Positions 61,117-64,000 of a stretch of DNA of 64,000 nucleotides are shown in pieces; the first letter of the stretch is position 1; every line of letters begins with the position of its first letter. This DNA is from Methanosuratincola petrocarbonis (GTDB taxonomy: Archaea; Thermoproteota; Methanomethylicia; Methanomethylicales; Methanomethylicaceae). Under the pieces are notes generated by a model. That model was not told the origin of the DNA, made no database searches, and saw only the letters and a list, made by a program, of their open reading frames with translations. The stretch is from assembly GCA_030522375.1 (NCBI GenBank), contig CP130488.1:806001-870000 (forward strand), given 5' to 3'. Made by a program: the position numbers and the translations under genes.

Positions 61117-62379
61117 CTATGCCCTCATCAGATCCTCCTGCTTGTACCTGTACAGTCCGAGGTCTTGGAGGATCTCGAGGAATTCTTCGTCTGAGACGGC
61201 GCCCCTCTTCTGCAGGGAGGCTTCATATATCCTCCCGAGTATCTCAGGGTACCGCTCCTTCGGGATGTCCAGACCGAGTTCCTTGAGCTTGAGGTCGAGG
61301 TTGTAGGGTCCGCTCTTCTTGCTCAGGATTATCCGCGGCTCAGGGTGACCCACAAGATCGAATGCAAAAGGATATGAAAGGTAACCCTCTTCTGCCTTGG
61401 ACGTCCACTGCGCAGACTGGGCGGACTCGATGTTGAATACATTCGCGCCTACTATCGGCTTGTTCAGAGGGATCGGGAAACCAGAGATGTCCGCCACAAG
61501 CTTACAGAGACGGTACAGCTCACCCAGCTTAATGTTTGAGTCGACTCCCATAAGCAACTTAAGTCCGAGCGCGACTTCGCTCAGCGGCGTGTTTCCTGCC
61601 CTCTCGCCCATACCATTAACGGTGACGTGTACAGCCGAGGCCCCTGCGGCAACGCCTGCCAATGTATTCGCAGTCGCCATGCCGAAGTCGTTGTGGCAGT
61701 GCACCTCAATAGGCTTCGCGGTCATCCCGCGGACATTCTTGACGAGCCCGTACATTGCCATCGGGAGTATCGCGCCGAAAGAGTCGGAAAGTGCGAATGA
61801 GTCGCAGTACTTTTCGGTTCCAGAGACTATCTTCCTCAATGTGTCCAAATCCGATCTAGTCGAATCGACGAGGAGGAGCACGACATGCATTCCCTCGGAC
61901 TTTGCGTATGCCGCATTTTCGGCAGTCTTTGATATGACATCTTCCAGACTGGTCGAGTAGCTCCCTTTCATCATGACCTCGCTCGCAGGTATCTCAATTG
62001 TGACCCCCCAGCTCTCGCAGTCCTTCGCCGCTGATATGTCAAGCCTGTTATTCCTGCACCAAGAGAAGAGCCGGCATTCAAGGGAGGCGGCTACCAGCGC
62101 ACGCAGCGCCTCGCGATCCTCAGAAGAGAAGCCAGGTGTCCCGACCTCTACCCTGTCCACGCCTGCCCTGTTGAGGGATCTCCCAATCGCTATCTTGTCG
62201 TATTTTGTGAATACGACCCCTGCCTGCTGCTCCCCATCACGGAGCGTCACATCGTGGAACTCAACCTTCTTCACTTCTGGCGGCATGGGGACCATGGAGC
62301 GGTCATAGTTGAATGGACTCACAAACCATTTGGAAGTCATCCAAGGTTTATCCATCAAAAAGTTCCTCCATGTATACAT
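61117..62379 (-). CDS. 2-Isopropylmalate synthase/homocitrate synthase family enzyme
   Basis: 420 residues. TIM-barrel with FHDVTLRDGEQQAGVVF near the N-terminus and the metal ligands in EVHCHNDFGMATANT, then NGMGERAGNTPLSEVALGL. A C-terminal extension (about 330-420) lacks the LeuA allosteric domain, so no leucine control is expected. It condenses acetyl-CoA with a 2-oxo acid; which acid is not clear. Leucine synthesis would be the natural partner of the ilv and cimA genes. The ATG at 62379 is followed by an in-frame ATG at 62355. Confidence 0.85.
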   Translation of the reverse strand: MYTWRNFLMDKPWMTSKWFVSPFNYDRSMVPMPPEVKKVEFHDVTLRDGEQQAGVVFTKYDKIAIGRSLNRAGVDRVEVGTPGFSSEDREALRALVAASLECRLFSWCRNNRLDISAAKDCESWGVTIEIPASEVMMKGSYSTSLEDVISKTAENAAYAKSEGMHVVLLLVDSTRSDLDTLRKIVSGTEKYCDSFALSDSFGAILPMAMYGLVKNVRGMTAKPIEVHCHNDFGMATANTLAGVAAGASAVHVTVNGMGERAGNTPLSEVALGLKLLMGVDSNIKLGELYRLCKLVADISGFPIPLNKPIVGANVFNIESAQSAQWTSKAEEGYLSYPFAFDLVGHPEPRIILSKKSGPYNLDLKLKELGLDIPKERYPEILGRIYEASLQKRGAVSDEEFLEILQDLGLYRYKQEDLMRA

Positions 62380-62484
62380 ATGACTCTAGGCTTTTAAAAA
62401 CCCTTTCACAGCCCCTATAAGCCATTTATACAAAAGGAATAAGTAATACTTGACTTTAAAGCAAAGTCAAGGCATGGGATCTCT

Positions 62485-62925
62485 ATGAGCGTTGTTGTAG
62501 CGCAGGAAAAGAAGCCCTTGATAAGGTTTGATATCAAGAAATGCGCGTTCTGCAAGATATGCGAGTTGAGCTGCTCGAAATACCATTACAAGAAGTTCGG
62601 GGACTCGATCTCGCGCATAACGATAATCAGGAAGGGGCCACTGATGTTCAAGTGCCACATTTGCACGAGGTGCGAGAAGCGCTTCTGCATAACCGCCTGC
62701 CCTACGAAGGCACTCTCCTACAAGGGCGGGAACATTGTGGTGGACCCGAAGCTTTGCAACTCGTGTGGGGACTGCGTGAAGGCTTGCCCGTTCCACGGGA
62801 TAAAGCTCCACCCGGAAAACAAGCTGCCAATCATATGCGATCTCTGCGACGGAGATCCGAGCTGCGTCAAGGACTGCCCGAAGGGAGCCCTATCGCTTGT
62901 ATGGTTACCAGAGGTTAGGAAGTGA
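62485..62925 (+). CDS. Ferredoxin-type protein linked to aldehyde oxidoreductase
   Basis: 146 residues with 16 cysteines arranged for four 4Fe-4S clusters: CAFCKICELSC, CHICTRCEKRFC with ACP, CNSCGDCVKACP, and CDLCDGDPSC with DCP. HycB/NuoI-like electron carrier. The stop (TGA 62923-62925) is followed at once by the AOR gene, so it is the electron acceptor or carrier for that enzyme. Starts after a TATA-like region near 62440-62450. Confidence 0.93.
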   Translation: MSVVVAQEKKPLIRFDIKKCAFCKICELSCSKYHYKKFGDSISRITIIRKGPLMFKCHICTRCEKRFCITACPTKALSYKGGNIVVDPKLCNSCGDCVKACPFHGIKLHPENKLPIICDLCDGDPSCVKDCPKGALSLVWLPEVRK

Positions 62926-62927
62926 TC

Positions 62928-64000
62928 ATGATGAAGTACAGCGGATATAAAGGCAGAGTATTGGCAATAAACCTGACCACCAAGAAGACTTCGACTATAG
63001 AAGTGACAGACGAGTTCGCCAGGAAGTACATCGGGGGCAACGGGTTCGCTGTAAGGTATCTCTTTGACATGGTCGATCCACGGATGGACGCATTCGACGT
63101 GACGAACGTCGTGGCGATGATGACCGGCCCGTTCCAAGGGATCAACTCGCCGACCGCAGGCAAGTACTACATGGCTACCAAATCTCCGCTAACGAATGGC
63201 TATTTCGACAGCGTGAGCGGAGGGTTCATCGGGGCTCAGATAAAATACGCGGGTTACGACGGCTTCCTGATCACAGGGAAGGCTGACAAGCCGACATACC
63301 TCTTCGTAGAGGACGGGAAGGTCGAGTTCAGGCCTGCCGAGAGGCTATGGGGCAAGCTGACCGGGGAGACCCAGGAGATGATAAAGGAGGAGGTGGGAGA
63401 CCCTAACCTCTGCGTCTCCGCAATAGGACCCGCTGGCGAGAACCTGGTGAGGTATGCCTGCGTGATCACAGAGTACAGGGCTGCGGGCAGGGGAGGTGTC
63501 GGCGCAGTGCTCGGCTCCAAGAAGCTCAAGGCGATAGCAGTGAGGGGCTCTGGCACCAACGAGGTCGCGGATCCGGAGGCCTACGAAGCATGGATGCAGT
63601 GGTACAAGGAAGAGGCGAAGAAGGTGCCTGGAATAGCAGTCGGCCTTCCGACGTACGGGACGCCGGCGCTGGTGGCGAGCATAGGGAAGATGCTGGGTGC
63701 GATGGGATCGTACAACCACCAGACAGAGTTCTTCCAGAACTGGGAGAACATCTCGGGAGAGAGGCTGAAGAAGGAGTTCTGGGACAAGGACACGGCATGC
63801 CCTGCGTGCCCGATCGCATGCAGCAAGGTCTTCTCCGCAAAGTCGGGCAAGTGGAAGGGCGCAATATCAGAGGGTCCTGAGTACGAGACCATCTACTCGC
63901 TCGGCTCGATGTGCGGAATCGACGACCTAGGCGCGATAATCAAGGGGGACAGCCTCTGCGACGAGTGGGGCATGGACACTGTGACCTACGGCGTGATGGT
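62928..64000 (+). CDS. aor: Aldehyde ferredoxin oxidoreductase, N-terminal part (runs off the window)
   Basis: About 357 residues are visible, roughly 55-60% of a full enzyme. The first beta domain begins YKGRVLAINLTTKK; the FARKYIGGNGFAVRYL stretch and the GRGGVGAVLGSKKLKA region bind the tungstopterin; the cluster ligands are C291, C294 and C298 in CPACPIACSK. AOR oxidises aldehydes to acids with ferredoxin, using a tungsten cofactor. The start could be ATG 62928 or 62931; a GTG at 62922 overlaps the ferredoxin stop. The C-terminal cysteine lies past the window, so which AOR subfamily it is cannot be settled. Confidence 0.95.
   Translation, partial: MMKYSGYKGRVLAINLTTKKTSTIEVTDEFARKYIGGNGFAVRYLFDMVDPRMDAFDVTNVVAMMTGPFQGINSPTAGKYYMATKSPLTNGYFDSVSGGFIGAQIKYAGYDGFLITGKADKPTYLFVEDGKVEFRPAERLWGKLTGETQEMIKEEVGDPNLCVSAIGPAGENLVRYACVITEYRAAGRGGVGAVLGSKKLKAIAVRGSGTNEVADPEAYEAWMQWYKEEAKKVPGIAVGLPTYGTPALVASIGKMLGAMGSYNHQTEFFQNWENISGERLKKEFWDKDTACPACPIACSKVFSAKSGKWKGAISEGPEYETIYSLGSMCGIDDLGAIIKGDSLCDEWGMDTVTYGVM

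Overview
The window reads as archaeal chromosome. Archaeal TATA boxes sit about 25 bases ahead of many starts. A GGTG Shine-Dalgarno core recurs 5-6 bases before start codons (ATG, GTG and TTG are all used). Many families are archaeal: DUF211, TrmB regulators, split archaeal LigD modules, HerA/NurA and an SbcD-related phosphoesterase. Gene content points to an anaerobe: rubredoxin, rubrerythrin, flavodiiron protein, aldehyde ferredoxin oxidoreductase with its ferredoxin, and several Fe-S proteins. Most of the window is GC-rich with AGG/AGA arginine codons. I cannot name the lineage from sequence alone; a TACK-type anaerobe (Bathyarchaeia or Methanomethylicia) is a guess.

Layout. 0-9 kb: end of a cas6 gene, a large soluble PAS/GAF histidine kinase, a VIT/CCC1-like protein with DUF211, a degenerate B12-fold protein overlapping an M29 aminopeptidase, a DJ-1/PfpI protein and an MFS transporter. 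9-12.6 kb: a redox and repair group (rubredoxin, rubrerythrin, NAD(P)HX repair enzyme, flavodiiron protein). 12.6-15.4 kb: citramalate synthase and two small proteins. 15.4-20.7 kb: an ABC-2 exporter operon with a large CARDB-type surface protein, divergent from a TrmB regulator. 20.7-25.4 kb: ion and drug transporters, a universal stress protein, a fasciclin protein and a VapBC pair. 25.8-27.2 kb: a beta-CASP RNase.

27.18-36.1 kb is an AT-rich accessory island that begins inside the 3' end of the RNase gene. It holds a tightly overlapping minus-strand operon: NurA nuclease, HerA motor, a 55-residue protein, an SMC/Rad50-like coiled-coil ATPase and a protein with a possible winged helix. Divergent from it are an unrecognised protein and an N4-cytosine-type DNA methyltransferase, then two small unknown genes. 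This is the best candidate for an undescribed system, most likely genome defence.

36.5-43.3 kb: a small membrane protein, a NosD-like beta-helix surface protein, and a DNA-repair group in which the LigD polymerase and phosphoesterase domains are separate genes beside a class II photolyase. 43.3-51.4 kb: flavodoxin, a PadR regulator with a clear operator and a truncated ABC partner, nitroreductase, a frameshifted SOUL protein, a DUF523/DUF1722 protein, a CopZ-like Fe-S protein, NfeD, DsrE, a YhfC-like membrane protein and an alkyltransferase-like protein. Two extracytoplasmic protein genes near 50 and 51.7 kb carry in-frame TAG codons.

51.9-55.6 kb is a branched-chain amino acid operon (ilvB, ilvN, a zinc-ribbon gene, ilvC). 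With citramalate synthase and an isopropylmalate-synthase-like gene at 61-62 kb it suggests isoleucine synthesis via citramalate. The rest holds a PPOX-like protein, an HTH regulator, a DUF2207/LemA/bactofilin envelope group, a phosphoesterase, and an AOR gene cut by the window end. GC statements are by eye, not computed.
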